A DNA stretch of 64,000 nt from Hamiltosporidium tvaerminnensis (Eukaryota > Microsporidia > Dubosqiidae): assembly GCA_022605425.2 (NCBI GenBank), contig JAKIMF020000007.1, positions 868,001-932,000 on the forward strand. Reading direction: 5' to 3'. The position numbers were made by a program, and so were the translations under genes. How positions within the stretch are numbered: position 1 is the first letter of the stretch; the number at the start of each line of letters is the position of its first letter. Shown here one piece after another: positions 45,594 to 56,665 of this stretch. The notes beneath the pieces are model-generated. The model saw only the letters and a program-made list of their open reading frames with translations, had not been told where the DNA came from and made no database searches.

Positions 45594-46791
45594 ATGGAAA
45601 AAAAATATTTTTTTATGGATCCAAAGGGATATTACAATCTACTTGGTATACAACCAAACTCATCAAAAGAAGAAGTAAAGAAAGCATATAACCGTAAACA
45701 AAAAGAATATCACCCAGATTTTGGTACAAAATCTAAAGAAGCTAACCAAATAAAAGATGAAAAAATACGATCACAAAAACTTAAAGAATTACATGACACT
45801 TCAGTAAAACTAAATGAAGCTAAATCTATATTATTTGACGATGAAAAGAAAAAGATGTACGATTCTGGTATTACAGATGATCATTCTTCTTTCGACACAT
45901 CTTCTATTTTTGATATATTTGCACAATTTGGTGGTCGATCTTCTCGTACCAGACAACCTAAAAAAGCAGAAGATACCACTGTTAAAGTATGTATATCTTT
46001 AAAAGAGTCATTTACTGGTAAAGAAACCAAATTTAAAATTAAAAAAAATAATATTTGTATTACTTGTAAAGGTAAAGGAGCAGAAGATACAAAAACATGT
46101 ACCAGATGTAATGGTGTAGGTAAAATACAATCAGAAATACGAAGAGGTATTTTTATAACAATAGAAGAAAGAGAATGTGACACATGTAAAGGAGAAAGAA
46201 GTATACCAATAGGTAATACATGTATTACATGTAAAGGTAAGAAATACACACAATCAGAAAACATTTTAGAATGTAAAAATACGTGCAGGAGTTAAAGAAG
46301 GAGAAAAAATTGTGTTTAGTGGTATGGGAGATGAAAAGGTTAATTGTAAAACAGGAGATATTATTTTTATTGTAAGTGTTAAAGATTCAGATAAAAATAA
46401 ATCTTTGTTTAGTAGAATAGGAGATGATATTTTGGCTGAAGTTAAAGTTGATTTAATTACTGTTTTAGTTGGAGGTTCTTTGTATTTTGAACATTTGGAT
46501 GGAAAAGTTTTGGAGATTTTTGTTGAAAAAATACGTAATTTTGAAGAGTGTGTTGTTTTGCAGGGAGAAGGGTTTTTGGGAGAGAAGGGTTCAAGAGGTA
46601 ATTTATATTTAAAACTTAATTATATAATTCCTAGAAATTTTGATAAAGAGAAGTTGTTGAGTGTTATACCACCTACACTTAGTAGACCTGGTAAGGTAAA
46701 TGGAAGTGTTAAAGGTAGGTATGGGGCTGTACCTGTACAAGAAGAAGAGGAGTATGAAAATGTAGGATTTAGAGGTTTTAGTTTCTTTTGA
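45594..46791 (+). CDS. Class A DnaJ (HSP40) co-chaperone, split by one frameshift
   Basis: The first ORF (45594..46295) holds a J domain (residues 12-93, HPD at 40-42) and a zinc-finger region with CxxC pairs at 155, 169, 195 and 210. Pairs one and two keep the full CxxCxGxG form; pairs three and four end in GER and GKK. The second ORF, open from about 46271 and ending at 46791, is the substrate-binding C-terminal domain ('KIRAGVKEGEKIVFSGMGDE', 'VVLQGEGF', 'RGNLYLKLNYIIP'). One extra base near 46271 ('gaatgtaaaaata') moves the frame by +1; joined, the length would be near 398 residues, normal for YDJ1/DNAJA proteins, without a CaaX end. It would stimulate Hsp70. Either an assembly error, a dead gene or a recoding site. 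No CCC signal; Met8 (45615) is an alternative start. Confidence 0.85.
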
Positions 46792-46839
46792 GTGTATTGG
46801 AGTGAAGTGGGAGGGTGTTAGAGTGAGGGGGGGTATTGG

Positions 46840-46995
46840 AGTGAGGTAAGTAGTAAGATAAGTAGTAGTAAGATAAGATAAGTAGTAATAAGATAAGTAG
46901 TAATAAGATAAGTAGTAATAAGATAAGTAGTAATAAGATAAGTAGTAGTAAGATAAGTAGTAATAAGATAAGTAGTAAGATAAGTAATAATGATG
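46840..46995. repeat. 15-bp tandem array
   Basis: Units of 'ataagtagtaataag' with small changes, following the DnaJ gene. The next 270 bases are AT-rich with repeated 'ttagtttattagaaataata'. Confidence 0.85.
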
Positions 46996-47271
46996 GTATA
47001 AGTAAAATAATAAGGTATTAATTAAGATAAGATTAATATTAATAAGGATAAAAGGGTAATACTTATATTAAGATAAAAGGTATTAAGATAAGATTATATT
47101 CTTAAATTCTTGGTAAGGGTTATTTAATTTTTAATAAAAGAATTATTTTTATTTCTATTTTATAAGAAATAATACTTAGTGTATTAAGAAATAACCCCTT
47201 AGTTTATTAGAAATAATACTTAGTTTATTAGAAATAATACTTAGTTTAAATATTTCTATTTTATAAGAAAT

Positions 47272-47994
47272 CTTTATTTAAAAGTATCACATCTTTTTAA
47301 AACAGTGGCAAGTGTTATATTTGTTTTCATGAGATTAACGCAGTTCTAGGTTTAACATAAATAACTGCTACCCCAAAACTTCATCAGTAACCCCTGCGAT
47401 ACCTACGTGCTCAAAGCCTTTCATCTACCAGGTGTGTAGAGCTTAATTACTAGGCGAGGCAGTTGCCCGGAGTTCGTTAATGTCCGTTGCATGGAGTGTG
47501 ATCGAAAGCCGAAGCTCATTCATTCTGTGGCTATCAAGACTATGTGGATTCCTTCTTACTCTACACTTATCGAACCTTATAAGCTTCCGGTAAAATATAT
47601 CTCGGAGACTATTGTGAGTTTACTTACATAGGAAATTTCATACCAACAGGTATAACATGCTATTTAGCTTCCGCGTTATAAAGGTTTTTAATTTATATCT
47701 CTAAGGCCTTAAGTCTTCTAAGCCGAGTGAGCAAGGCTAGGTTTCCATGCTTTTACATGGCCATTACCTACATGTTCAGCTGCAGTCTGTAATCTGGTTA
47801 CATAAAAAACTAAAAATAAATTTGTAGAAAAAGTTTCGCCATTTCTTAGACTTCTCCTCCTCATAATAATTCCCATGAAACAACCGAAGATGTAGTTTGG
47901 TTTTATTCCCACCAAAAATCCAATCAATGACCTCACACCAGTTCCACACACTCATTGCCAAGCAGATAGTTTTTTATGTGGTTATCCTCCCTCC
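47272..47994 (-). mobile_element. 0.7-kb retroposon, fresh copy with intact small ORF
   Basis: Same family and orientation as 9854 and 35250. The right side ends 'ccctcc' without the final 'acc'. The middle (47510..47660) is more diverged than the ends. I could not find a clear target duplication. It lies directly downstream of the LRR gene at 48095, tail to tail with nothing between but 100 bases. Confidence 0.75.
47718..47951 (-). CDS. 77-codon ORF of the retroposon, second copy
   Basis: 'MCGTGVRSLIGFLVGIK' and 'TRLQTAAEHVGNGHVKAW'; same length as the ORF at 35700..35933 with about a dozen residue changes. Function unknown. Confidence 0.3.
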   Translation of the reverse strand: MCGTGVRSLIGFLVGIKPNYIFGCFMGIIMRRRSLRNGETFSTNLFLVFYVTRLQTAAEHVGNGHVKAWKPSLAHSA

Positions 47995-48094
47995 AAAACA
48001 AATATGTTTTTTAACAAGGTATTTTCTACGTTTCTAAATGATAAAGAATATCTTAAATTTTACAGAAAAAAAATCTGTTTATTAATTAAGAGTT

Positions 48095-50416
48095 TTAAAT
48101 GATATATAATTTTTGAGTATTAAGATGAAGATATTCTTTTAATAAACCTATTTCAATCCAAAATTTTGATGAAATATGAATTACTAATTCTAAAATTGAT
48201 TTGGATTTATCTAATCTTAATAATTTTAACCATTCTATAAGCTCTTTAGGAACATTATATATTTGGAGTTCTAAATGTTTTAGAAAAATACATTTTGAAA
48301 GAAATTTTATATCAGTTGCGGTCAAAAACATCTTTTTAAGAAATATTTTTTCTAGTTTGTATGATTTATTACTATCAAATAATTGTGAAAAAGATATATC
48401 AGTGAATTTACAATTATAAAGATACAAATAAATTAAGTTTTTACATTCTTGTAGTGAATACATATCGCTTTTACCTATTTTAAATTTGGTTATTGATAGT
48501 ATTTGGATGTATTTTAAGTTTTTATCATAAAATAATTTATGAATAGAGCCATAACTATACTCTTTGCCTATACGTAAACTAGTAACTGATTTTAAATTTG
48601 AAATATCTGGTATATCATTCTTATATTTGTTTTCATCGAAAAGATATAGGTTTTCGAGATAATTTAAAGTGATTTTATTGTTTTGCGAATAATGATTGAA
48701 AATATTTAAGTTGGTATTTTTTCGAAGATCCATTGATTTTAGATTGGGCATACAATTAACAAAATCTATAATTTCTTTAGAATTATCAATGAAAGTATAT
48801 AAAAAGGATAAAATTTTCATATTCTCGTGCCTTTTGTATAAAATCTTTTGACCAGAAAGAACTTTACAGCTGGAAATATTTATATCTTCCAAATTAGGAA
48901 AAATCAGAATATCGGCTAAAAATTTATTGGTTAATATTGAACCCCAGATAGATATCTTCCTAATATTTTTATATATACACGCATTTTCTATAATAAATCC
49001 TTTTATATAAATATTTTGTATTATAATAGAAATTTCTTTGGCTATATGTGAAGAATTTAAAACCGAAAACGAGAATCGAAAAACAGATGAATCAAACTGT
49101 ATCGTGCTAAAAAAATATGTCTGATATTGCTTGGTTTTAAACTCAAATGGTGTAATTAATGACTCATTTGAAGTCAATAATGAATTCTTATCTATATTTT
49201 CAAATATATATGGTTCATTTGTATTTATAGTCACAAAATTATCAATATTTTTCTTACTTTTTATCTCAAAATATAGTGGTGAAATCATATTTTGTATATA
49301 AGGATATATTTTATCGAGATTTTCGATACCATTCGAATATGAATCAATTAAATATATATTTTTTAAAGATTTTAAATTATTAAAAAAACTTTCCGAAAAT
49401 GACAAAAAATCGCAACTAATAAAATAAATTGACTCTATATTTTGAAGAATAAAATTTCTAGCTAATGACTCGAAAAAATTCATATCCAGCCAGGAATGAA
49501 AATATAGTACTTGAGCATTTGAAAATAACAGATATTGTGTATCATATGAAACATGATTGAGTGAATCGTGACTTTTTACAAATATTTTTTGAATTCGTAC
49601 CTTTTGGAAAATAGTTTTTAAACTATATTTAAATTCTGGATTGAATATCAAGCACCTGTCTATCTTAGCCAATAAATCCGAACTAAAATATATAAATTTT
49701 ATCTTTATCATAGAATTTATATCAAAACTATGCTTCAAAATATTTGTAATCTCATCTTCAGAAATCTTTTGATCAAAAAATTTCTTATCAAAAATATATA
49801 TTTTAATAAATTCACAAAATAATATCTTTAAAAACGATATAGATACATCTTTTTGTACACATGAACCGTCTTTTGTGTCGTTTATTTGGTTGGAGAAAAT
49901 TGTTGGAAGTAAAATTCTACGAATGAAACGACCGTAATTCTTATTTTTTTCAAATTCAAAAATATCAATTATGTTTACAATCATCAAAAATTTTTCGATT
50001 CTTAAACTTTCATTCAGCTCAGAAGTATTCATTAAAATTCTAATAAAATATGAAAAATCATCGTATGTTACTACTTCTCTTCTTATAAATGCATGGACAT
50101 CTGTTTCTTCTCCTGCAACACTCTTGAATTTCAAAGGAAAATCTTTAGATTTTTCTATGATTATTTTTTTACATCTGAAACAGTTATTGTGTTGGTAGCA
50201 ATTGAATTTTTTCTCAATGAACCTGGAATGCTCTATGTCTTCTCTTTTATAACAATCTATATCAGTAGTTTTGCATTCATTTTCGTCATATAAATGAAAA
50301 ACCATCCGACTTTCTACTTTTAAACCAACAATTAACAAAACAACCATAAAAAACAGTGAAGAGTTTTTTCCATAAATAATTGCAGATGAAATTGTATTTG
50401 TAAAGACTTCATGCAT
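48095..50416 (-). CDS. Secreted leucine-rich-repeat protein, second family member
   Basis: 773 residues with a hydrophobic segment at about 20-34 ('LFFMVVLLIVGLKV') fitting a signal peptide, then a Cys/His-containing stretch (47-85, including 'CYQHNNCFRCKK') and the helical block also found in the 24829 protein ('TYDDFSYFIRIL' near 115). Irregular LRRs follow from about 270 ('LKNIYLIDSYSNG', 'LEDINISSCKVL', 'LIYLYLYNCKFTDISFSQLF'). The C-terminal order of blocks equals that of the 24829 protein, so they are distant paralogues. The ATG follows directly after CCC (GGG at 50417..50419), which fixes the start. Function unknown; a host-facing role is a guess from the family. Confidence 0.85.
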   Translation of the reverse strand: MHEVFTNTISSAIIYGKNSSLFFMVVLLIVGLKVESRMVFHLYDENECKTTDIDCYKREDIEHSRFIEKKFNCYQHNNCFRCKKIIIEKSKDFPLKFKSVAGEETDVHAFIRREVVTYDDFSYFIRILMNTSELNESLRIEKFLMIVNIIDIFEFEKNKNYGRFIRRILLPTIFSNQINDTKDGSCVQKDVSISFLKILFCEFIKIYIFDKKFFDQKISEDEITNILKHSFDINSMIKIKFIYFSSDLLAKIDRCLIFNPEFKYSLKTIFQKVRIQKIFVKSHDSLNHVSYDTQYLLFSNAQVLYFHSWLDMNFFESLARNFILQNIESIYFISCDFLSFSESFFNNLKSLKNIYLIDSYSNGIENLDKIYPYIQNMISPLYFEIKSKKNIDNFVTINTNEPYIFENIDKNSLLTSNESLITPFEFKTKQYQTYFFSTIQFDSSVFRFSFSVLNSSHIAKEISIIIQNIYIKGFIIENACIYKNIRKISIWGSILTNKFLADILIFPNLEDINISSCKVLSGQKILYKRHENMKILSFLYTFIDNSKEIIDFVNCMPNLKSMDLRKNTNLNIFNHYSQNNKITLNYLENLYLFDENKYKNDIPDISNLKSVTSLRIGKEYSYGSIHKLFYDKNLKYIQILSITKFKIGKSDMYSLQECKNLIYLYLYNCKFTDISFSQLFDSNKSYKLEKIFLKKMFLTATDIKFLSKCIFLKHLELQIYNVPKELIEWLKLLRLDKSKSILELVIHISSKFWIEIGLLKEYLHLNTQKLYII

Positions 50417-52345
50417 GGGATTAAGCTTTCTTTTGTTTTAATATAATTAATATTCTATCTATTCATCAAAATATAAATTAAAAAAATCAATTTTTTTTGT
50501 TCTTTTGATAAAATAGAAAAGTATATAATTTAATCAGTTATTTACCTTTTTATCAGTTTAAAAACATTCTTCGAAAAGACCTACAAATTTTCATTTAAAA
50601 ATATAACTTTCATCTTTTAAAAAAGTAAATATTTTGTTAGAATAATTTAGTATGTGATTTGAAAATTATATTACTTCTCTATTAAGAAGAAATAAATAAA
50701 ACTAATAAAATACAAACTAGAAGTAAGTTATTTATTTTAAAGATGGCATATCTAAGTATAGTTTTACGTTATTCCACCGAAGTATTACAATCGATACTAA
50801 TTATCAAAAAACATTGGAAAATCTAGGATATCAAGGAAATTACTAAAACACATCAAAAACCTACGTTTATTCGAAAAAAAAAACAAATATATTAAAATTT
50901 GATATTTTCAGGTAAATAAACCAGTATATGAATGTAAAATCTGTAAAAATTTTACCTTTAAAACGATAGTTCTTAAAAAAGTCATAAATCCCAGTATCTT
51001 AGATAAATTACAATTAAATGATGCAATATTTTTATGATTAAATTCAAACATCTCTTAGATTCTACTCTGTAAGACACTTTAAATATAACATAAATTATTT
51101 ATTTTTAGATATAAATATTCTAATTTGAACAAATGAAAAGCATTTATCTAAGAATAATTAGAATGGAGACTGTGAAATATTTATGATTTATTTTATATTT
51201 CTTTACTGTAAATATTTATATTTTACCATTAAAAAATTTAAATTTATCCCAAACAAGTCAAATTATCTTTTTAACCAGTAAAATACAAATTTTATATTCT
51301 TAGATCATTTTAAATGTAAAACATAAGATTGTGTCTCAAAATAGTTTAAAGTTTTAATAAAATTGTATAAAACTTTTAAAAAATGCTAATAATTATTAAT
51401 TTTTAAGTGTAGATTTATCGTTAGGAAAAATATATGAGTATTTCAGTTTTTTATTCATTTTTAAAAGTACAATTAATACTTAACTATTTCATTCTCTTTA
51501 AATCTGAGGATCTAAGATGAACAAAAGAAAGTTTCAAATTCATTTTTTAATCTCTTGTAACTCGTGATTATAGGGAATTTACCTATAGACCGGATGTGGT
51601 TTGTATCCCACCAAAATGGCAAAATTTATTTTCTCATTAGTTACATTAATTCTACAGACTAATTACCAACCAGCTAATTATATTCTCTCTTAAACCCAAA
51701 TACAGTTAATACAATATTATATTACAAATCTTTATAAGAATATTTTAATAATATTTCCTTAAATATATATATAATTAGAACTCTAGTTTTCTAAACAATC
51801 TACATTTATTGCAGAAAATACAATTTATTTTTAGTATTTACTTTCTATATAGATAAGTATTATGATGAATTATAAATCTTTCATTAATTTTAGTTTTAGT
51901 TTGGCAATCTATTATTTTTTTAATTTCTCATTTGTATTTGACTTTGGTTTATATTTGAATAAAAAAACGGAAAAATTTTTAGTGTCAAAACGAAACGAAA
52001 ATAGAAATATATATTAAAGATATGTAAGAATATTTAGAAAAATAAGATAATTTTAAGATTTATTTTAAGATAATAAAATATATTTTGTAAGAGAATGAAT
52101 AAACCAAGGAAATGCTTCTTTAAAAGATAAGATAAAATATTTTGAAGAGAATAAATAAACCAAGGAAATGCTTCTTAAAAGATAAGATAAAAATAAAAAG
52201 TAAGTTTTAAGAATAACAAATACTAAGAAATTCTTTTATCAACTATTCAATCAACTAAAATAATTCTCTGACATATTTTTTGTGTTTCAAAATTTTTTAT
52301 AAGAATTTGTATTTATGAGATTTTATGTAATTTAAACGTAATAAA
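50417..52345. other. Gene-free AT-rich region with small repeats
   Basis: It holds a retroposon fragment (51495..51690) and a 56-bp duplication (52079..52190, 'aaaccaaggaaatgcttctt' at 52101 and 52157). Nothing else can be supported. Confidence 0.45.
51495..51690 (-). mobile_element. Retroposon fragment
   Basis: It aligns with 32975..33185 ('cttgtaactcgtgattatag', 'cctatagaccggatgtggtt', 'ttaccaaccagctaatta') and with the last third of the fresh 0.7-kb copies. Confidence 0.5.
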
Positions 52346-52356
52346 ACCCTTTAATT

Positions 52357-52728
52357 ATGGATTTTGGTGAGGAATGTCCTATATGTTATTCTGAATATAC
52401 AAATACCGGTGGTCATAGAATAGTAGTATTGAAATGTGGGCATTTATTTGGATTACAATGTATAGAAGTAATGTTTGGAAGAAAGAAGACAATATTGTGT
52501 CCTTTGTGTTTTAAACCAAGCAGAAAAACTGACATCCGTTCAGTTTTTGCGTCTAAAATAGTTGCGTACGATTCAGAAAAAGAAGATTCTATTTTGAAAG
52601 ATTTATTTGAAGAGAAGAAAATCAAAGCAGAATTACAGGAAGAAAACTCACGTCTTTCTTCAAATTTGTATTACATACAATGTGAAATGCAGAGATTAGA
52701 AAAAGAAATAAATTTGTTAAAAAACTAG
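52357..52728 (+). CDS. RFWD3: RING-finger and coiled-coil part of an RFWD3-like ubiquitin ligase
   Basis: A 123-residue ORF. The N-terminal RING reads C8-P-I-C11, then 'TNTGGHRIVVLKCGHLFGLQC' with C27-x-H29 and C35, and 'CPLC' at 48-51. 'LKCGHLFG' plus the 'TN.G.HR' spacing is typical of RFWD3. Residues 85-121 are a heptad-rich coiled coil. In RFWD3 these parts are followed by WD40 repeats, and such a sequence does follow in another frame (52733..53664). The stop at 52726 follows an A6 run; one more A would join the frames. The CCC signal at 52347..52349 supports the start. Role by family: E3 ligase in the DNA-damage response. Confidence 0.75.
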   Translation: MDFGEECPICYSEYTNTGGHRIVVLKCGHLFGLQCIEVMFGRKKTILCPLCFKPSRKTDIRSVFASKIVAYDSEKEDSILKDLFEEKKIKAELQEENSRLSSNLYYIQCEMQRLEKEINLLKN

Positions 52729-52732
52729 TTCG

Positions 52733-53664
52733 AATGAAAATAAATCAGAAGAGTACCGACTTAAAAGAAAGTTTAAACGAATAAAAATAAATTTTAAAAC
52801 AGAACGAAGTATTTTACTGTGCGACGATTTCAATTCTTATTTGTTTATTACTTTTTATAGTAATGAAGGTATTGGAATTAAAAAATATGATTTGGAAAAT
52901 CTGTTGATAAAAGACGTTTATAATTTGTTTGGATGTTGTGATGAATATTATTTTTGTATTTCTGATATCAAAGTAAGTCCGTATAAAGATGGAATTGTAG
53001 CTTGTTCGTATAAAAATAGTATTAAAGTAATTAATTCTATAACAGGACATATAATTAATATTTTTAGTGTACAAAGTAGAGTGTACAGTTTATGTTTTGA
53101 TAGTAAAGATAGAAATATATTATATTCTGGTGATGAACGTGGGTTTGTTACTGTATATGACTTTGACAAAAGGTCTAGTCCAAGAAATTATGGTAAATAC
53201 AAAATCTTTACATTCTATTTACAAATCAGGAAATATTATTTATTGCGGATCAATAAATGGAATTTTTTTAGTTACTTTTGATGAAAAACTTACTACACTG
53301 TTCACAATAAAAAAAGTACGACGAATCTTTTTACCAAGGTATTTGTACAAACTTATACGGAATAAATGATTTAATTTTGTGTACATTTAGAATGAATTCT
53401 ATTAATTCTACTCATAAAATTATTGGAATTGAAAATTTTAATTTATCTAATGATATAACACAATATAGAAGAATCAGAGATAAATTATTTAAAAATTATA
53501 TAATTTATTTAGATGAAAAGTATAACAAGGTTATAATATATGACTATTTGTCAGAAATGGTTGTTGATTCTTTTAAATTTAATGAAAGAATTATTGATTT
53601 TAATGTTTCAGATGAAAAAATATTTATTTTAACAGAAAATAGTCTCTTTCTCTTCAAGGAATAA
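52733..53664 (+). pseudogene. WD40 part of the RFWD3-like gene in three frames
   Basis: Open segments follow one another without start signals: frame 2 to about 53200 ('IGIKKYDLENLL', 'DIKVSPYKDGIVACSYKNSI', 'YSGDERGFVTVYD'), frame 3 from about 53190 to 53340 ('GNIIYCGSINGIFLVTFD'), and frame 1 to 53664 ('NFNLSNDITQYRRI', 'DEKIFILTENSLFLFKE'). The content is continuous WD40-like sequence, so one gene with three single-base shifts is the simplest reading. Two shifts sit at short A or T runs. It could be sequence error or real decay. Its last 56 bases belong to the 72-bp tandem array. Confidence 0.65.
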
Positions 53665-53968
53665 TTTTTATGAAATTTTTCAGATGAAAAAATATTTATT
53701 TTAACAGAAAATAGTCTCTTTCTCTTCAAGGAATAATTTTTATGAAATTTTTCATATGAAAAAATTTTTATTTTAACAGAAAATAGTCTCTTTCTCTTCA
53801 AGGAATAATTTTTATGAAATTTTTCAGATGAAAAAATATTTATTTTAACAGAAAATAGTCTCTTTCTCTTCAAGGAATAATTTTTATGAAATTTTTCAGA
53901 TGAAAAAATATTTATTTTAACAGAAAATAGTCTCTTTCTCTTCAAGGAATAATTTTTATGAAATTTTT
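53609..53968. repeat. 72-bp tandem array made from the 3' end of the RFWD3-like gene
   Basis: Five units with 'cagatgaaaaaatatttatt' (one 'catatg' variant) at 53609, 53681, 53753, 53825 and 53897, period exactly 72. The first unit holds the last codons and the stop TAA; four copies follow in the flank. Confidence 0.92.
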
Positions 53969-54436
53969 CATTCTCTGTACATTTACTATTACACTATAAA
54001 AAATATCAAAATTTATTACTTTACAAAGATTTACTAAAAAAAAAGAACAAAATTTTTTACTTTATTAGAATTTACTTGAACAGGAATAACATTTATATCT
54101 TTGCTAGAATTTACTATAAAAAAATAACAAAATTTATATTTTAATTCAAATTTATTGAAATCAACGTAAATTTATTTTATTTTATATAAAATTTACTCGC
54201 AAAAAATCAAATTTTATTTTATTTATTGATTAATTAAATTCGATTTGTATCTAATCTAATCTAAAATATTTTTAGTTTAAATTAGTATGTTAATTAAAAA
54301 CTATCCATTTTTATTTATAATACTTTTTCTACAGTTGTTATTACTATAGAACTTAACTAAATATTTATTTTACGTCGGATTCAAAACTATCACAATTTAT
54401 AATTATAAATTTATGGTTTGCATAAACCTTTATTTC

Positions 54437-54600
54437 ACAAGGAGGAACCACTTTAGAGGAACCGACCAATAACATAAATGAAGAGTCGGATTTGGAAGAA
54501 GAGACAAAAGGGGTTAAAGAGGTAGAAGAAAACATATGAAAATGGTAAAAATGTTTTAACCCAGAATTTTATGAAATAAAATTGGTTTGCATAAAAACCA
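54437..54600 (+). mobile_element. LINE relic (copy E), extreme 3' end
   Basis: It encodes 'EEPTNNINEESDLEEETKGV', matching 'EQPTTNTNEELELEEEIEVV' of the main LINE, then a stop and 'gttttaacccagaattttat', matching 'gttaacccagaattttaggt' after the main LINE stop. This places the family's 3' end and shows a 5'-truncated insertion. Confidence 0.8.
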
Positions 54601-55070
54601 AAAATAGAATTTATAAACCAACATTTAAGAATAATGTAACTTATCCATAATTAATAATTAAATATTTCAAAGTTCTTTTATATTTACATTATTATTTCTT
54701 TAAATTCATCACTTATGTTTTCACTACAATTATTTCTGGTTCATTCAATATAGAAAATAAAAAACTGAATAAAAGATTATAATTATTTCTTTTATACAAC
54801 CGTATTTATACTTGTAAAATAACTTAAATAATAGTTTTTTTCATCTTGAAAAAATTATTATTTTAATTGCCTTGTTCTTTACATTTGATTATTCAATCTT
54901 ATTTGAATTTATAGTTGTTTTTGAATATTCTACTAATATTCTGAACTTATTTGTTTTTTTGAATGAATAATTTTTTCAGACGGTTTGTTTCTATCTTTAA
55001 TTTCTAGTGTTTTGATAGTTAGAAGATATTATTACGTAGAAATATCAAATCTAAAGGATAATTTAAAGAT

Positions 55071-55212
55071 AATTGAGAAATGTGAAGATAAAGAGAATGT
55101 GTAAGGAATGGAAGAGATATGGGGAGATATAGAAATAATTGAGAAATGTGAAGATAAAGAGAATTGGTAAGGAATGGAAGAGATATGGGAAGATATAGAA
55201 ATAAAAGTAAAT
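55071..55212. repeat. 66-bp tandem duplication
   Basis: 'aattgagaaatgtgaagata' at 55071 and 55137 with 'ggaatggaagagatatggg' in each; a partial third copy begins at 55213. Confidence 0.8.
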
Positions 55213-55849
55213 AATTGAGAAAAAATAGGAAGAAATATCAATGATTAAGGAATGATAAATACTATAGATTATATGTTTTTTTAATTTGTATTGGAAATCT
55301 TTATAATTTAAAAATTATTTTCATTTTATTTTAAAAATTTACTTTTTCATACTTATATATCTTTGATTTTAAGTTATTTATGTATTTTTAATTTTTAATC
55401 ATTTCTTTTATATTCCTAGATAATTCCTAGATATTGCTTATTGATATTAAATAAATTAAAAAATTAATTAAAAATAACTTTTTGAATTTTAGTATTTGAT
55501 AAAAATAGATATATTAAAATCTATAATAGGTTAAAATGATTCTAAGAGAATAAGAGAATGAATAGTTTTATTTTTTAACCTTCAATATAGAAATATTTAT
55601 TAGTAACAATAATTCTAAGAAGTTTTAATATAAATACATTAGACAAAAAAGAATATTATTATTCAGAACGGTGTAACCTAGAAATCAAGCTAAAAAATAA
55701 AAAGAAATATTCAAACACTAATAAAAATGCACGAATATACAAACAATAAATATTAATAGTTTACTGAATTATTTATTTGTTTATTTGATAAGGAAATATG
55801 AAACATGTTTTGAATTTCTATTATATAAGAACACATAATATTATTTGTT

Positions 55850-56665
55850 ATGAAAACATTACAATTCATACTTCTTCTCATCTTTTCATATTCTATTCTA
55901 CTCAATATATATTATTACACAATTCTAGGTGGTACAAGAACAATGAGATTATCATATAATCTAGTGATTGATTGCGTTAATGATTCTTTATTGGTTATTT
56001 CAAATGTATTTTTTATAATTTCTTTTAATTATACTTATAGGTCATTACAGAAGATCTTTAAAAATGTAATTGTTAATACAAATGAAATATTGAAGAATAT
56101 ATTGGAGATTATATTGGAGAATGTGTTTAGAAAAGAATTATATGAGAAATTATTGTTGAAAGTATCGAAGAATATCTTGGATAATTTATTAATCATTATT
56201 TCAATGAAAATATTAAAGAAGACATTGTTTGAGATTTTCGAATCTAAAATATTAAAGACACTATCGGAGATATACAATTTGAATACAGTGAAGAAGACTC
56301 TACTGGAGGTATACAATTTGAATATAGTAAAGAAGATTCTACTTGAGATATTATCATGGAAAATATTAAAGAAGACTCTATTTGAGATAGGCAGATCAGA
56401 AATATTAATGACTTTATTAGAGATATTTAAATGGGAAATATTAAAGAAGACTCTATTGGTAATATTAAAATCGAAAATGTTCAAGATTCTATTAAATATA
56501 TTCTCGCTAAATACCTTAAAGAATGTCGCAATGAATTTCTATATGAATATACTGGAATGGTATTTCATTTTAAACAACAAAGTAAATATTTTAGTATTGA
56601 AATATCCTAAAAAATATTTTATTGAAGATAATTTGTTGGAAAATGATAAGGACTTTGTTGTATAA
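55850..56665 (+). CDS. Membrane-anchored protein with 12 to 13-residue amphipathic repeats
   Basis: 271 residues. Two hydrophobic segments at about 3-24 and 40-62 can anchor it. From about 115 to 220 a 12 or 13-residue unit of the type 'ILKKTLFEIFESK' is repeated about nine times ('TVKKTLLEVYNLN', 'IVKKILLEILSWK', 'ILMTLLEIFKWE', 'ILKKTLLVILKSK'). The pattern predicts a series of amphipathic helices or a long helical rod. Units differ by many silent and replacement changes, so the repeat is older than the identical DNA arrays nearby and may be under selection. No CCC signal at the ATG and no family recognised. It might be a real, fast-evolving gene or an expanded repeat that stayed open. Confidence 0.5.
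   Translation: MKTLQFILLLIFSYSILLNIYYYTILGGTRTMRLSYNLVIDCVNDSLLVISNVFFIISFNYTYRSLQKIFKNVIVNTNEILKNILEIILENVFRKELYEKLLLKVSKNILDNLLIIISMKILKKTLFEIFESKILKTLSEIYNLNTVKKTLLEVYNLNIVKKILLEILSWKILKKTLFEIGRSEILMTLLEIFKWEILKKTLLVILKSKMFKILLNIFSLNTLKNVAMNFYMNILEWYFILNNKVNILVLKYPKKYFIEDNLLENDKDFVV

Larger units (their letters stand above)
53969..55845. other. AT-rich region with a LINE fragment and a short array
   Basis: Apart from the LINE fragment at 54437 and the 66-bp array at 55071 I see no feature. Confidence 0.4.

Noticed and set aside
45881-46264. 127-codon minus ORF opposite the DnaJ gene
   Set aside because: It is antisense to the J and zinc-finger region, which is clearly coding on the plus strand.
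53544-53945. Repetitive 133-codon minus ORF ('KRKRLFSVKINIFSSEKF' type)
   Set aside because: It is the antisense translation of the 72-bp array; no start signal and no independent support.
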